Shown in pieces: positions 1 to 11,096 of a DNA stretch of 64,000 bases; the first letter of the stretch is position 1; each line of letters opens with the position of its first letter. Origin of the DNA: Prunus persica (Eukaryota > Streptophyta > Magnoliopsida > Rosales > Rosaceae); assembly GCF_000346465.2 (NCBI RefSeq), contig NC_034014.1, forward strand, positions 25,903,506-25,967,505, written 5' to 3'. A model generated the notes under the pieces. That model worked only from the letters and a program-made list of their open reading frames with translations. It made no database searches and was not told the DNA's origin. A program made the translations under genes and the position numbers.

Positions 1-192
1 GAGTATTGCACGTCCTGGTGCAGCTTGAGCAAGCTTCAAGTATTTCTGAGGGTGCGATTTCTAAGAGAAATAAGGGTCCTTTTCAGCACCTACTTCTCTT
101 CCACATGGAGTTTCACATCTTTCCTGGCTGCGTTTGCCCTTCTCATTCTCACATCCATGCAAACATACTACACCATTCACCCTCGCAGATGA
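1..192 (+). CDS. DUF247 (UPF0481) protein, C-terminal end only; gene enters from the left edge
   Basis: Reading from base 1, 63 codons stay open to a TGA at 190-192. The end of the product carries the DUF247 C-terminal signature: an aromatic stretch with a Trp-Ser pair, a hydrophobic membrane segment (about codons 36-52) and a QTYYTIHPRR tail. The two complete DUF247 genes downstream end in the same pattern (QTYYTMHDPSS and QTYYSIHSR). DUF247 proteins are plant-specific and usually end in one membrane anchor; their biochemical role is mostly unknown, though grass members have been tied to self-incompatibility loci. The start and most of the gene lie outside the window, so intactness cannot be judged. 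Confidence 0.8.
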   Translation, partial: EYCTSWCSLSKLQVFLRVRFLREIRVLFSTYFSSTWSFTSFLAAFALLILTSMQTYYTIHPRR

Positions 193-1003
193 GACTTGCT
201 TTCTTGCTTTTGCTTCTTTCTTTCTTTCTGCTTTCACAATGTATTCATGCATATGTGCAATTGAAATAATATTGTATGAAATTGAGCATCTGAATAAAAC
301 TCAATATTTCATCATCTGCGTGGGTTTCCAAAGCCGACCACGTCTCTTGCTCTGATAGAAGTTTATATTATTGCTCATAATGCAACGTATTAGTTTATGC
401 TCCCTTCATCATATGCAAATTCCTTTCATAGTTATCAATACGTACGCTTTTATGTTGATCAAATCTTGTTTGTCTCTGGCTTTGGTTAAGTTTATTTTTA
501 ACAAGTGGTTGATTTAGTGAATTTTTTGCCTTATCAAGCATCATAGGTAGTTGCTAATGATGACTGGTTGCGGGTCTCGTGACTTTTCCACAAATTTGAC
601 TACATAGGTGAGACTGGTTTTGACTTATTGGTGCAAGCTTTTCCATTTTCTCGGCTCATCCTATTTTCCGTAGTGACGTCTTTATTTCTTCTCTCACTAT
701 TTTGACTTTTAGGTTTCTGCCCTTTTTTCTTGGGTGATCCATTTTTAGGTCAGTTATGGCTGTTCTTACGTATGCATAACATGTCACAGCCTTATACATA
801 CGTCGTAGCATTCCGTATGGTACACATGTTTATTTGAGGTTTTAAAGATACTTGTGGATCACTACCGACACCAAGGACCTATGCTACGCGGACACAGTAC
901 CACGAAGACCTGGTGCAAATAGCCAGTACAATACATATTTATGACTACACTTTTTATTTCACCTTGGTTGACTTGACCTACAAAATAATTTTGTTTCTCA
1001 GCT

Positions 1004-1050
<47 letters not shown>

Positions 1051-2498
1051 GTGACAAAGGAGATGCAGATACTTAAATTTTCTTTAAACGACCTAACAAG
1101 GAGTGAAAACCAAAGGGATCTACCTGTTAAAAATTACCACCACCATTGCCAGCCAAGTAGCAATCTACCTGCTTGAAATAAGTAACTGATCAATAACGAC
1201 TCCTAAGATGCACTACCAAGTACCAACCAAATACCTCCCTCTGCTAAGCTGCTTTCATGTTCTTGTTATCATCTCGTTGCTCACTTATAACTTGCTCAAC
1301 CATCTTCGCTCTTGAGTCAAGGACAAGTCAACAAGAAGTTTGTATAAATAAATAAATAAAGGAAAAAACAAGTAAACATGTAGTGCTTTGTGATTGGGCC
1401 GCTTCTAAAACAATAAAACAATGTGAGAAGCGGTGGATAACTCCTTAAAGTCTGCTGGGGGGTTCTTCTTCTTCTCCTCCCTTCGAATGGTTCTGCAGCT
1501 CCAAGTAGAAAATTTCTTCAAAATCTTCTGAAGTTCATTACTTTAGTTCTAGGGCTCTGATTGATGAACCGTTTTCGCCTGCATGATCAGTGAATCGAGC
1601 CCAACAATCTAAGGTAAAGTTTAGGGGCTGTAATTCAGATTTTTGAAATTAGTTCAATTTGAGTTTTTTACTCAATAAGCTTCATTTCCTTGGTTTGAGG
1701 TGTTAATTGCGCTGTTTATGGTCATTGGAAGCTTAATTCAGACCAGTTGGATTGCTTGACAGTTTTTACAGATTTTAGGGGTTTATTGTGAAATCTTGGG
1801 GGTTTATTGAGCTTCATATGAAATTGAGTGGAATTGGTGAATTATAATTGAAATTGAGTTCTTGTTGATCTGATTGCAAATTTTTTTACAGTTTTGAGAC
1901 AGTTTTGTCATTTCCCTAAAGTTAAAGGGTGTGATTATCAAAAGTTCAGGGACCTATTCTAACAGAGAATCCGGATTCTGAATGGATCCAATTAGTGTGG
2001 AGATGATGTGTGCTAATTAAGTAGTGCGGCGGATGGATGTGTCGTTGACTTGGTGTGTGCAAGACGTACGCGGTCTGACCTCACACCCCCGGCCCCCAAA
2101 AACAAAAACAAAAAAACAAAAAAAACAAAAAAAAAAAAAAAACCAAACAGACAAATTGAGCTATAACTTGTAAGCATGTGACCATTTTTATTCCATCCTG
2201 GCTCCTCCTTGTTGGATCAAAATGTCAGTAAGAATTAATAAAAACAAATGTATGGTTGGTCCAAATAAATTAATATATATGCTTCTTGGTTTTTCTTCCG
2301 GAGAGAGCTAGGAAATTTCAAGAACCATATGGCGATTCGGATGGGAGACTTGGATCGTAAAGTAAATTTCGATATATTTATTATATATTTTTTTATAGTT
2401 GGGATATAAATGAATTTAAAGGCAATGCCGATTGATCAGTGGCCTGAGAAGCTTAGATTGGTGGCCGGAGCCGACGAGAAAAGGGAAAATCTAGTGAC
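193..2498. other. Intergenic DNA 5' of the first complete DUF247 gene
   Basis: I see no gene here. It holds the 3' flank of the partial DUF247 gene, a (CT)n microsatellite at about 1006-1048, and a stretch at 1440-1620 that looks like a leader exon (pyrimidine-rich, then AAG followed by GTAAAG). The segment 1960-2150 ends in an A-rich tail made of repeated CAAAAA units (2095-2144), which suggests an old retroposed fragment. The last 200 bases are the promoter and leader of the next gene. Confidence 0.5.
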
Positions 2499-4060
2499 AT
2501 GTCTCAATCAGAAGTGAAAAAGGATCAACAGGTAATTGAGAGCTGTTGTTTCTCTCTTATGCATGTGTTTATGTGAATTATAAGCACCTCCTCCCTCTTT
2601 CTCTTTGTTTCTGGACTTGCTTACTTTAATTTTCTTCTTCCTCTAATCCAATTTCAAAACAGCTGGAAGACAAAGAGATCCCAACGAAAGCTACGTTGAT
2701 GGAGGAGATCAGACAGAGAATGGGAGGAGTGAAGAGAACAGTGGACGTATGCATCTATAAAGTTCCAAGTAAACTTCGAAAAGTGAATGAGGATGCCTAC
2801 AATCCACGTGTCGTCTCAATTGGACCTTACCATCAAGAAAACCCTGACCTTGTAGATGCTATGAAAGAGCATAAATGGCGTTACATGACAAGCTTTCTTC
2901 AGCAAACAAATATTCCTCAAGAGTCTAAGGAATGCTTGGAACGCTGTGTTGATGCTATTTATGAGTTATGTGGCGAGGCTCGTCAATGCTACTCCGAAAC
3001 TATCAAATACAACGAGAATGAGCTCGCAAAAATAATGTTACTTGACGGTTGCTTCATATTGGAACTTTTCGTCAGGTGCCATGCCAATGTAGAAGTAAAC
3101 GAAGATGGCCAACCTGATCCAGTACGAAAGTCTGCTTGGATGATCACAGCTCTTCAGCATGACCTGGGATTACTTGAGAACCAGATCCCCTTCTTTATTC
3201 TGGTTCGTTTGTATGAGATTGTCAAGCCTCGTGCCACGAAGAATTACTCCGTCGCTAGCCTTGCTCTCAAGTTCTTTGACCCTTTGAGCCGAAAGCCAAG
3301 ACCTGAGGAAAAGGATCAGCTGGGCACAGACTTCAAGCATTTACTTGATCTCTTGCACAAATTCTACTTCCTCACAGCTGTATCAGTACCTAGTGTCGTG
3401 CTCAACAATATTACTGAGGAACAAACTAGTTCATGCCCTTCTGAACCTGATTATACATCGAGCAACAAGTGGGGATTCAAGTATTGCACTTCGGAACTTT
3501 TGGAGGCTGCAATCGAGTTTCAAATTCCGGCTTGGGACGACAACAAATTGTTGAACATAAATTTCGACAATGGAGTCCTGAGCATTCCCCAATTGATCAT
3601 TACCGACGCATCGAGTTCAGTGTTGAGGAACCTCATTGCCTTCGAGCAGTACGGTGTTAGCAGTACAAATGGAGTTACATCGTACGCATTCCTTCTGCAG
3701 AGTCTCATAAGTAACACATCAGATTTCAAGCTGCTTCTGGACAAAGAGATCATAGCCCATAATCGGTTTAGCGACCCTGAATTTTTGAGTGAATTTGAGA
3801 CTATTGTAAAGGATGTTGTTCCCAAGGACGACTTCTACTTTGCTAAATTGCGGGACCAAGTGGACAAATACAAGACGCCCTGGTACCATTTTAACAAGCT
3901 TAAAGTATTTTTTGTGGTGCAACTTCAAAGTGAAATTATGATCGTTTGGAAGAATCGTTTCACTGCTAAATGGAGTTTCTTATCAGTGCTGAGTGCGCTT
4001 GCCCTTCTCATTCTCGCTTTCTTACAGACATATTATACCATGCACGACCCTTCCAGCTGA
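2499..4060 (+). CDS. DUF247 (UPF0481, At3g47200-like) protein, two exons
   Basis: Gene model: exon 1 2499-2531 (11 codons), intron 2532-2662 (GT-AG, 131 nt, phase 0), exon 2 2663-4060; product 476 aa. The upstream exon is chosen because the reading frame stays open back through 2663 to a consensus acceptor, and the DUF247 gene at 5998 has the same tiny first exon and phase. An internal ATG at 2699 is the alternative start. Family motifs in order: IYKVPSKLRKV (about residue 42), PRVVSIGPYH, MLLDGCFILELF (about 136), LLENQIPFFIL (about 181), NLIAFEQ, and a C-terminal hydrophobic anchor (about 445-467). No stops or frameshifts. Predicted single-pass membrane protein of unknown biochemistry. It is the second of three tandem DUF247 genes, about 65-70% alike by eye to the next. 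Confidence 0.88.
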
Positions 4061-4334
4061 TCTTTACTTGTCCCATGCTGCTTCTTTGTTTCTTGGCCTG
4101 GAGCTGGAGGTTCCCGTTGGACCATCTAGCCAATGAGTTTATATCAAGCTTTTATTTGAGTTAATCAGTTGGCCTCCCCTAGAAATGATCAGTCTATCTA
4201 TAATCTTTCGCAGATTTTATATATGCATTTGCAATTGTATGGTACTAATACCACGGATCATTCATCAACAAGGATGCAAGCTGAAAAAAATATTCGAATG
4301 GGATACAAACAATGTTGTATATTAATATCCACAA

Positions 4335-4500
4335 CCACATAAAGTATAGATCTTTTTACATTTGAAACTACAGAAATAGGAAACATCTGGAACAAGACAG
4401 AAAAATAACAAATGTTTGCCAAAGCATAGAAAACTTATTGAAACATCAAAGAATACAAATTTTGCTCGAGTAGCTTCACCTTCACCATGTTATAGCAAAT
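4335..4500 (-). pseudogene. Relic of a glycosyltransferase 3' flank
   Basis: This stretch aligns with 7985-8245, the DNA just downstream of the intact glycosyltransferase. Shared landmarks in the same order are a GATCTTTTTACATTTGAAAC block, an AAGACAGAAAA block, CATCAAAGA, and GTAGCTTC followed by TTCACCAT. The coding part itself is missing. It shows that a DUF247 plus glycosyltransferase unit once stood here and lost its second gene. Confidence 0.6.
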
Positions 4501-4869
4501 TGCTTCTTATTAGAAAGGGTCCCAGGGCATTCTTGAAATGCTGTCTGCAACAGTGGTAGACAATAGGATAGATGAGCAAGCAAAACAAAGGGTTTTGCTG
4601 ATCTATATTGAAATAAGAATTCTGGCATCTTAAGAGCTGCAACAACCACTGCTACTTGCAAGTTCTAAATTTTGTTATCATATTATATATTAATTTTTGA
4701 CGATTCTAATTTATAGGAGATAACAAGTCAATAGTTTGAATTATTTAGCAGTCTGCAATATTTTTCCAGCCAAGCATGCAAATTGTTTTGAATTTGAAGG
4801 TTTCTTCTTAGGTAAGTGACGTACGTCATAGCTTCTCGTCTTAGGTTATCTAACAAATTAATCATACTC

Positions 4870-5385
4870 TGGATGCGTTACGTGCAAAGACCGGGTGCAT
4901 ATTACAGTATAAAAATGCAACTGTGAGCATAATATATGTTTTCCCTCCTCTGTTTGGGGTCGACAGATACAGGCAAATGCATGTTTGGTACAAATAAAAC
5001 TATGCTGTATGTTTAGCTTTCTTTTGTAAGAGATGAATATGTCAAAGCTGAATGAAGATTAAACTTAGAAGTTCTTGTTTAATTAGGTTTTTTTTTTTCT
5101 CCAACAGAAAAAAGGACAGGGGCATCCATTAGGATGGTTTTGCTTAATAAAATAAATCACTATTTTAACACACAAGCAGCTATTATAGAATTGAAATATT
5201 TTTAACTAATAAATCTGGCAAAGAAAATACAAATCTAATTGTTGACTTGGTATGTTGAGAACTAGAAGTTCTCCGAAATGGAAAGAAAAAATGATTTGGG
5301 AGGGCAGGAGGAGGGAAGTACGATTGAATGAGATGTTCTCAACTTTCAGAAAACATATGGCCATATAAGAGTAAAGTCTATCAGT
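4870..5385. repeat. Promoter-like tandem duplicate, copy 1
   Basis: Copy 1 of a direct repeat whose second copy is about 5470-5905. Shared landmarks in order: GGTGCA(T)ATTACAGTATAAAAATGCA, CAGATAC followed by an AAATAC-type stretch, ATGTTTAG followed by CTTT(T)TCT, GTCAAAGCTGA, CATTAGGATGG, a GTTGACTTGGT-type block, AGAAGTTCTC, and GGAGG followed by AAGTACGATT. Confidence 0.65.
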
Positions 5386-5469
5386 AAGTATTTTCCGTTG
5401 ACATTGAAATATATTTCTTTTTAACTTGTTGGAGTTTCTGGTTTTGCAATTTCATCTCTCGTGTGTCAG

Positions 5470-5905
5470 GTGTGAAGATGGGGGTGCACATTACAGTATA
5501 AAAATGCATCTGTTACGTTTTTTCTCTTTTGGTTGGGTTCAGATACAAACAAATACAAAGAAAACTCCACAAACCACTACATGTTTAGTTTTCTTCTGAG
5601 ATTAAGACGTCAAAGCTGATTGAGGACTAAAGTCAACTTCTAAGGACAGAGACATTAGGATGGTTGAGCCTAATATAATAAATTGACAAACTTTTACACA
5701 CAACATTTCCATTATAAAAAAGGTTCAATATGTCTAACTAATAAATTTAGCAAAAGTTAAAAACTTGATGATTGACTTGGTCTGTTTGAGAACTTGAAGT
5801 TCTCAGAAAACAATAGGTTTGGGAGCGCAGAGGAGGAAAGTACGATTAAATAACCTATTGTCAACTTGATAAAGCATATGGGGATAGGAACAAGTCTTCT
5901 ATAAT
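5470..5905. repeat. Promoter-like tandem duplicate, copy 2 (directly upstream of a DUF247 gene)
   Basis: Copy 2 of the segment at 4870-5385. It ends about 90 bases before the ATG at 5998, so this copy probably supplies the working promoter of that gene. Copy 1 would be the promoter left from a unit whose coding part was lost, or a simple promoter duplication. Confidence 0.65.
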
Positions 5906-5997
5906 TATATTTAATCATAATAGGGGTATAAAAGGCAATATTCCGTCCCTCAGGAAGCTCATACTGGAAGCTGAACGGCGAAGGAAAATCTGCTAAG

Positions 5998-7622
5998 ATG
6001 AGTAATGAGGACATCCTACAACTGGTAAGATTTAGATTTGAGTTTCAGATGCAGTTGTTTCATCAATATTGCAATTTTTTTGTAACTTTTTTGAGTCATG
6101 CATGTGTTATACTTATGTTGTGTTTCATTGCTGTCCTATAAAATCATGGTAGGAAGCAGAAGCAACTGATAAGAACGAATGGAAGCGGGAGATTACTAAA
6201 AAACTTCACCAGAAAGTGGCAACAGGGTCAGAAAACTTGAGCATTTATAAAGTTCCAAAAAACCTTCGAAAAGTCAAGGATGAAGCATACAACTCTCGTG
6301 TTGTCTCAATTGGACCCTTCCATCTAGGCAACCATGCCCTTGTAGCTATGAGACATCATAAATGGCAATACATGCAATATTTTTTTGCACGAATAGAAGA
6401 TCATCAACAATCCCTCCAATGTTTAGAAGTGTGTACCAATGCTATTTATGATTTAGATGAAAAGGTTCGTGGATGCTATTCCGAAAAGATAGACCACATT
6501 GATAAGAATGTGCTAGCAGAAATCATGTTACTAGATGGTTGCTTTATATTGGAACTTTTCCTCAGGTATGACCAACACTTAAATATGAAGTTAGAAGACG
6601 AATCTGATCCGATATTCAATAGTGCTTGGATGATTGCAGCTCTTCGCCATGATCTGATATTACTTGAAAACCAGATCCCTTTCTTTATTCTCAAAAGTTT
6701 GTATGATGCTATGAAGTCTCATCTTAAGGGCACACCAAACTCTGTCACTAGCCTTGCTCTTAAGTTCTTTGAAATGAACCAAAAGTCAACAAAAGAAGAG
6801 CCTGACACAAAAAACCATCATTTGCTTCATCTTTTGCACAAATTCTACCTCCCAAATTTAGATTTCACAACAACAAATCACCAACTGAAACGCAGTGTTA
6901 CAGAGATCCAACCTGGTCATATCTCAATCTCAGTCTCTGTTGAATTGACTTCTCACATTCAACATGTTTCTGCAATACATCTAACTTCAGGGATTCCTAG
7001 ACCTGAACAAGCAGCTGCAACCAATATTAAAAGATGGGGATTCAATTTTAGCGCTTCAAACCTTTTATGGGCTGGGATTGAGTTTGAAAAAGGGTTGTCG
7101 GAGGACCATTTGTTAAACATAACTTTCGTCAAGGGAATAATCCGAATTCCACCAGTCGACATTCACTTGACATCAGATTCACTCTTTAGGAACTTGATCG
7201 CTTTTGAGCAATGCAGCCTTAGAAGTACGCATCATATTACGTCGTATTTGATCCTCATGAAGAGTCTCATTAGTTCCACACGGGATATAAAACTACTAAG
7301 GGAAAGAGGGATCATAAATCTATTAAATCACAATAGTGTTGGAGACCAAGAATATTTCACTGAATTCAAAACTATATTGGACATGGTTGTTGTGAAGGAC
7401 TTCTGTTTTGGTAAGTTGTGTGACCAAGTGAATGCATACTGTAAGTCCTGGTTGCCATGGAGCAAACACAAGATAACGACTAGGGTGCGATTTAGGAGAC
7501 ATATAAACTTCCTTTACCGCACGTACTTCTCTAGTCCATGGAGTATCATATCATTTGTTGCTGCTGTGGCCCTTTTTGTTCTCACAGTCATACAGACATA
7601 CTATAGCATTCACTCTCGCTAA
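5998..7622 (+). CDS. DUF247 (UPF0481, At3g47200-like) protein, two exons
   Basis: Gene model: exon 1 5998-6024 (9 codons, ATG in AAGATGAGT), intron 6025-6152 (GTAAGA to GTAG, 128 nt, phase 0), exon 2 6153-7622; product 498 aa. The short first exon matches the neighbouring DUF247 gene in size, position and phase, which is why I prefer it over an internal start. Motifs: IYKVPKNLRKV (about residue 40), RVVSIGPFH, MLLDGCFILELFLR, LLENQIPFFILKSLYD, RWGFNFSASNLLWAGIEF, NLIAFEQC, and a C-terminal anchor ending QTYYSIHSR. A 20-30 residue Ser/His-rich insertion before KRWGFNF is longer than in its neighbour. Open throughout. Role unknown; predicted membrane-anchored. Confidence 0.88.
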
Positions 7623-8253
7623 TGTAAATTTGTTGGCCATCCATCGAGTTTATCAGTCGTTTATGTAATTGATTCCTCTTCTATAATGAGTCTATATATG
7701 TATGTTGTATCTAGTTTCACAACTTATGTGTTATTTTGTGGATCCAGAAATGGATCACTAGAAAAAGGACTTGATGGCATCAGAAAGTTTTTGTTCTAAA
7801 AGTTTGTGCTGAAGTGAAGTGATTAACGCAATAGGATTGATTGGTTGGTTTGCTTCTCTTTAAAATGCAGGAAACTGCACCGGCTCTAAATGCAGAGGAG
7901 CTTTTCTACTAAATTTGAACACTCATCGAAACAGAAATACCCATAACAGATTTACCATACTTTTGAGAATATCTAAAATTACATATATAAAGTCGTGATC
8001 TTTTTACATTTGAAACCAGAGAAATAGAATATCTCAAACCAAAAAGACAGAAAATAAAAAATGCTTGGCAATGCATTAAACAAAAACTTCCCTAGCCTTG
8101 GGACTTATTCAAGCATCAAAGACTACCAATTTAATTTTACTTCTGAACAAAGAGCTCCTTTTCTTTTCTGAGTTCTGCAGAGGCTTTGTCACATATGAGT
8201 CACTTTGCTTGAAGTAGCTTCTCCTTCACCATATTACAGCATATAAGTTTTCT
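7623..8253. other. Spacer between convergent DUF247 and glycosyltransferase genes
   Basis: Holds the 3' UTRs of two convergent genes. No further gene seen. The part 7985-8245 is the segment that reappears at 4335-4500 and, in shorter form, at about 11280-11370. Confidence 0.5.
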
Positions 8254-9603
8254 TTAAGAAACATATAGGTCCTGGCAAATGACACAGTGCTCTGAGATCA
8301 ATCTCGCCATGACACTTCCCTCTCCAATGGCCAACTGTCTACTTCGTTTGTTCCATAGGTGCACAACGTAAGTCTCCCTTGCATTTAGCTCATTTAGTGT
8401 CATTTCCACCGCTCTTGACTCCGATTCCCTCTCGGGCTTCCTGAAGATCCTGTGTATCCTAATCCAGTCCAATGGATAGAATGCCTCAGGAGGCAATATT
8501 GTAAAGTTATAATCCAGTGGCCTTCCACTCCCTTCTAGTCTAGCGATTACTCTGGAGACCAAGTAAGGTCCATTGTGACCCCATTTGTTCCCATTAAAAG
8601 TTGTAGCAAATTCTTCTAAGAATTCTAGCAGAATTGGATGGTTTATGTCAAAGATCATCACTGCACCATTTAGTCTGTTCCAGATTTTGGACTCTGAATC
8701 CAAACTTTGTGCTCCAATTGCATTCCTCAACCCAGATAAATCCTTCAGAATTATCAAGTCTGTGTCCAAGTAGATACCTCCATATTTGTATAGCATTGCA
8801 AGCCTAATCAGATTGGCTAGGTTTTGAGATAATGGGATGTAACCTGGATCTGTCCTGCCACTCTTTAATTCTTCAAGCCAAGACTCAGCTGGTGTGTTCT
8901 TGACAAGAAAGGGCAAGTCTGGTGCGATTGCAAGTATTTTGAACCCTCTGTCAAGTAAAGGCTTCAGGATTCTGTACCCTCTTGCTGAGTCCATGGAGTT
9001 TGATATGATCATCAAGCATCCTTGAGGGTGGGATTTGAAGAGGGTGTCCATGGTCAAGAAATCTCTTTTCCCAAATGACTTTGCTGGTGAAAGCCATACC
9101 ATGTAGAATTGAAGGCTGCATCCATTGTTGAGGAACTCGAGCACTCGACCGTGGAACTGCTGTGACAAGTTGTTTGACTTGAGTATCTCTAGCTCTGGCA
9201 GTTTTCGTCGGAACCACACAAGTCTTTCCTCTTTTGTGACATTTTCTGGAGGAACCAGAGGATCACGAATTTCATCTTCAAGTTCCTGAATCTTTGCTTG
9301 AATTGAAAGCTGTGGCTTGCTCTGATCAGTTATGAAGGTTGACTCAATTTGCTCTTGAGGCACCTGAGTCTGGTCATGATTATGGTCAAGAACTTCATGA
9401 TTTCTCAAGTCAATTGTTTGCATGGGAAGGTTGGAGACAAAGATGTCTGCATAGATGATGAAGAAGATGGCAGCAAATGAGATGGTGGAGAGGAGGGAGG
9501 ATTTCGTGGTGCGGCTAAAGTGGCTGTGATCCAACACTTTGTGAGACATTCTTTTGACTGTCATGAGTGTAGAATTGGGAGAGGATTCTTTTGTAGAAGG
9601 CAT
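8254..9603 (-). CDS. Alpha-1,4-galactosyltransferase-like glycosyltransferase (GT32-type DXD + Gb3-synthase C-terminal domain)
   Basis: Single exon, 449 aa, ATG at 9603-9601. A type II membrane architecture is visible: a basic N-terminal tail, a hydrophobic anchor at about residues 37-57 (ISFAAIFFIIYADIF), then a luminal domain. The catalytic DXD region is IRLAMLYKYGGIYLDTDLII (Asp280-Thr-Asp282), typical of GT32-like sugar transferases. The C-terminal third with NKWGHNGPYLVSRV and VHLWNK matches the alpha-1,4-glycosyltransferase conserved region (Gb3_synth). Plant members are annotated as lactosylceramide 4-alpha-galactosyltransferase-like, but plants lack that substrate, so donor and acceptor are unknown; Golgi location is inferred. 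A TATA-like site lies only about 40 bases upstream of this ATG, so the in-frame Met14 or Met19 may also be used. An upstream out-of-frame ATG sits at 9623. Confidence 0.88.
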   Translation of the reverse strand: MPSTKESSPNSTLMTVKRMSHKVLDHSHFSRTTKSSLLSTISFAAIFFIIYADIFVSNLPMQTIDLRNHEVLDHNHDQTQVPQEQIESTFITDQSKPQLSIQAKIQELEDEIRDPLVPPENVTKEERLVWFRRKLPELEILKSNNLSQQFHGRVLEFLNNGCSLQFYMVWLSPAKSFGKRDFLTMDTLFKSHPQGCLMIISNSMDSARGYRILKPLLDRGFKILAIAPDLPFLVKNTPAESWLEELKSGRTDPGYIPLSQNLANLIRLAMLYKYGGIYLDTDLIILKDLSGLRNAIGAQSLDSESKIWNRLNGAVMIFDINHPILLEFLEEFATTFNGNKWGHNGPYLVSRVIARLEGSGRPLDYNFTILPPEAFYPLDWIRIHRIFRKPERESESRAVEMTLNELNARETYVVHLWNKRSRQLAIGEGSVMARLISEHCVICQDLYVS

Positions 9604-10540
9604 TGATCTTGATGAGGAGCCATGGTGATCAAGCCAAGTGGTATTTATAAGTTTCTATTTAGTGTATGACTTAAAGCAATGGTGTGGACGAGCTTGAAAT
9701 GATTTAAACATGGCTCTGATTTGAATCATCTTTGCAAGAATTAGACGTGAATGTACGTGGCAAGTATTGCAGTTATGAGGACTAAATATTTAGCAAATAT
9801 TATGAGTGTTTTTGATTGCTTTAATGTTCAAAACAATCTTAATGGATCGAGCTTTCATGTCCATTATGACAAACATAAATACAAATGACATCCTTGAATC
9901 AATTAAGGGGTTAATATATGAAAAGGGCAGATTTAATAGCTACTTATTACAGCTTGTTGATTATTTATACCTCTTACATCATTGGATCAATCAAACAATA
10001 ATTATCAAAGAGAGGGACATGTTCATCATACGAACCAAATAGCTTTGTTGGCTCACCTACAGCTACAGGTAGAAATCAACCCTCGCATTCAAGTGGGCCT
10101 CCAATATTGTCATTTCCAACAACACCATTGCTCCTATAGAACATGAGCAATTTTAGGGTTTCTAAAATGCATCGAGGATTTGATTAGATTACTAGGCTAG
10201 ATCCCGTTGATTAGAACAGTGATTAAATCTCTGGGTACACGTAAGAATCTCATAACTTTATTAGTTGAAAGCTATAAATATATATATATCTATTTTTCAT
10301 TAGCATTCATTGAATTTTCTGAGAATATTAAGAATTTTAGAGAACCATTTTAAATTACAAAACTGCCCTTTATAATTTATACTTTTATACTTTTTATTTT
10401 TTCTGTTGGGTGAAAAAGGTAAATGTAAATCTTTTGGGCTTGAGGCTTGTGAATGAAGCCCATCGTTTTGGGCCTTTAGAGTTAATAATACAAGCCGAAA
10501 GCCCACCAAACGATCTCTAAAACGCCTTTGCTCTCAAACC
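9604..10540. other. Upstream flank of the glycosyltransferase gene
   Basis: No gene seen. From about 10140 on, the DNA is similar to 12620-12990 (TCTAAAA, TGGATAC or GGGTACAC, and GGCC(C)TTT landmarks in the same order), so it is a duplicated copy of the flank between the decayed glycosyltransferase and RPS31. Confidence 0.45.
9641..9650 (-). promoter_or_regulatory. TATA-like box of the glycosyltransferase gene
   Basis: On the minus strand this reads TTATAAATAC, a good TATA match, 38 bases before the ATG at 9603. The leader it implies is very short. Confidence 0.45.
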
Positions 10541-10544
10541 AACA

Positions 10545-10625
10545 CGGTTTATCTCAAGCTCGCATTTCGTTTGCCACTGTTTCGTTCTCAGTCTCAGCAG
10601 CTACTACCCATTAACCATTTCAGAC
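10545..10625 (+). pseudogene. Relic of the first exon of RPS31
   Basis: Short blocks match exon 1 of the intact RPS31 gene at 13037-13147 in order: CTCGCATTTCGTTT, CGTTCTCAGTCTC, CAGCTACTAC or CAGCTACCAC, CCATTA, and a terminal TTTCAG or CTTCAG. The frame is destroyed and the later exons are absent. Confidence 0.5.
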
Positions 10626-10687
10626 ACATAAAATGTAAATTCTCACCCCCGTTTCTTGCTCTCTCTTGCTCTTTAAATGAAGGTAAC

Positions 10688-10760
10688 ATGGGGATTCAAT
10701 TTTTGCACTTCAAAAGTTTTAAGTTTCTGGGATTGAGCTTGAAGTTGGATGCTTTTATGG
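10688..10760 (+). pseudogene. DUF247 gene fragment
   Basis: About 70 bases match the WGF(K/N)(Y/F)C(T/S)S region of both intact DUF247 genes. The translation WGFNFCTSKVL then runs into a stop after a frame slip. The rest of the gene is missing. Confidence 0.6.
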
Positions 10761-11014
10761 TGATGGGTTATGCTCAAATCACCATTTTTTGTTTATCAGG
10801 GACCATCCAGGCAAGCTGTGTGTAGGTAAAGCTTGGACCTTTGTTACTGGTCTACTTAGGGAGGCTAGGGTATCTTTCAAGTGTTGATGCTTGCAAAGAT
10901 GTAAGATTTTTCAATCCGAAAACTGATAGTATGGGACGACAAGAATCTGCTTCAAGTTGGGAGATTCAAATAGCTATGAATTCTTTTCTTTTGCTTCAGA
11001 TTCGAAAAATCGGC

Positions 11015-11096
11015 CTAGGCGGGTCTAGGCGGCGCCTAGGCGGTTCTAGGCGGGTCTGGAAGCCTGGGCGGGGTTTTTTTTTTTTTTTTTTTTTTT
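11015..11096. repeat. CTAGGCGG short repeat array followed by a poly(T) run
   Basis: Four copies of CTAGGCGG at 10-11-base spacing (starts about 11015, 11025, 11036, 11047), with a palindromic GGCGCCTAGG core, then about 20 T's (11074-11096). On the minus strand this is a poly(A) tail followed by the array, as if it were the 3' end of a small retroposon. Family not recognised. Confidence 0.5.

Larger units (their letters stand above)
4061..5997. other. Spacer between DUF247 genes: glycosyltransferase relic and duplicated promoter
   Basis: No intact gene. The first part carries the 3' UTR of the preceding gene and then a relic of the 3' end of a minus-strand glycosyltransferase unit (about 4335-4500). 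The second part consists of two diverged tandem copies of a promoter-like segment (about 4870-5385 and 5470-5905). Both are listed separately. Confidence 0.55.
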
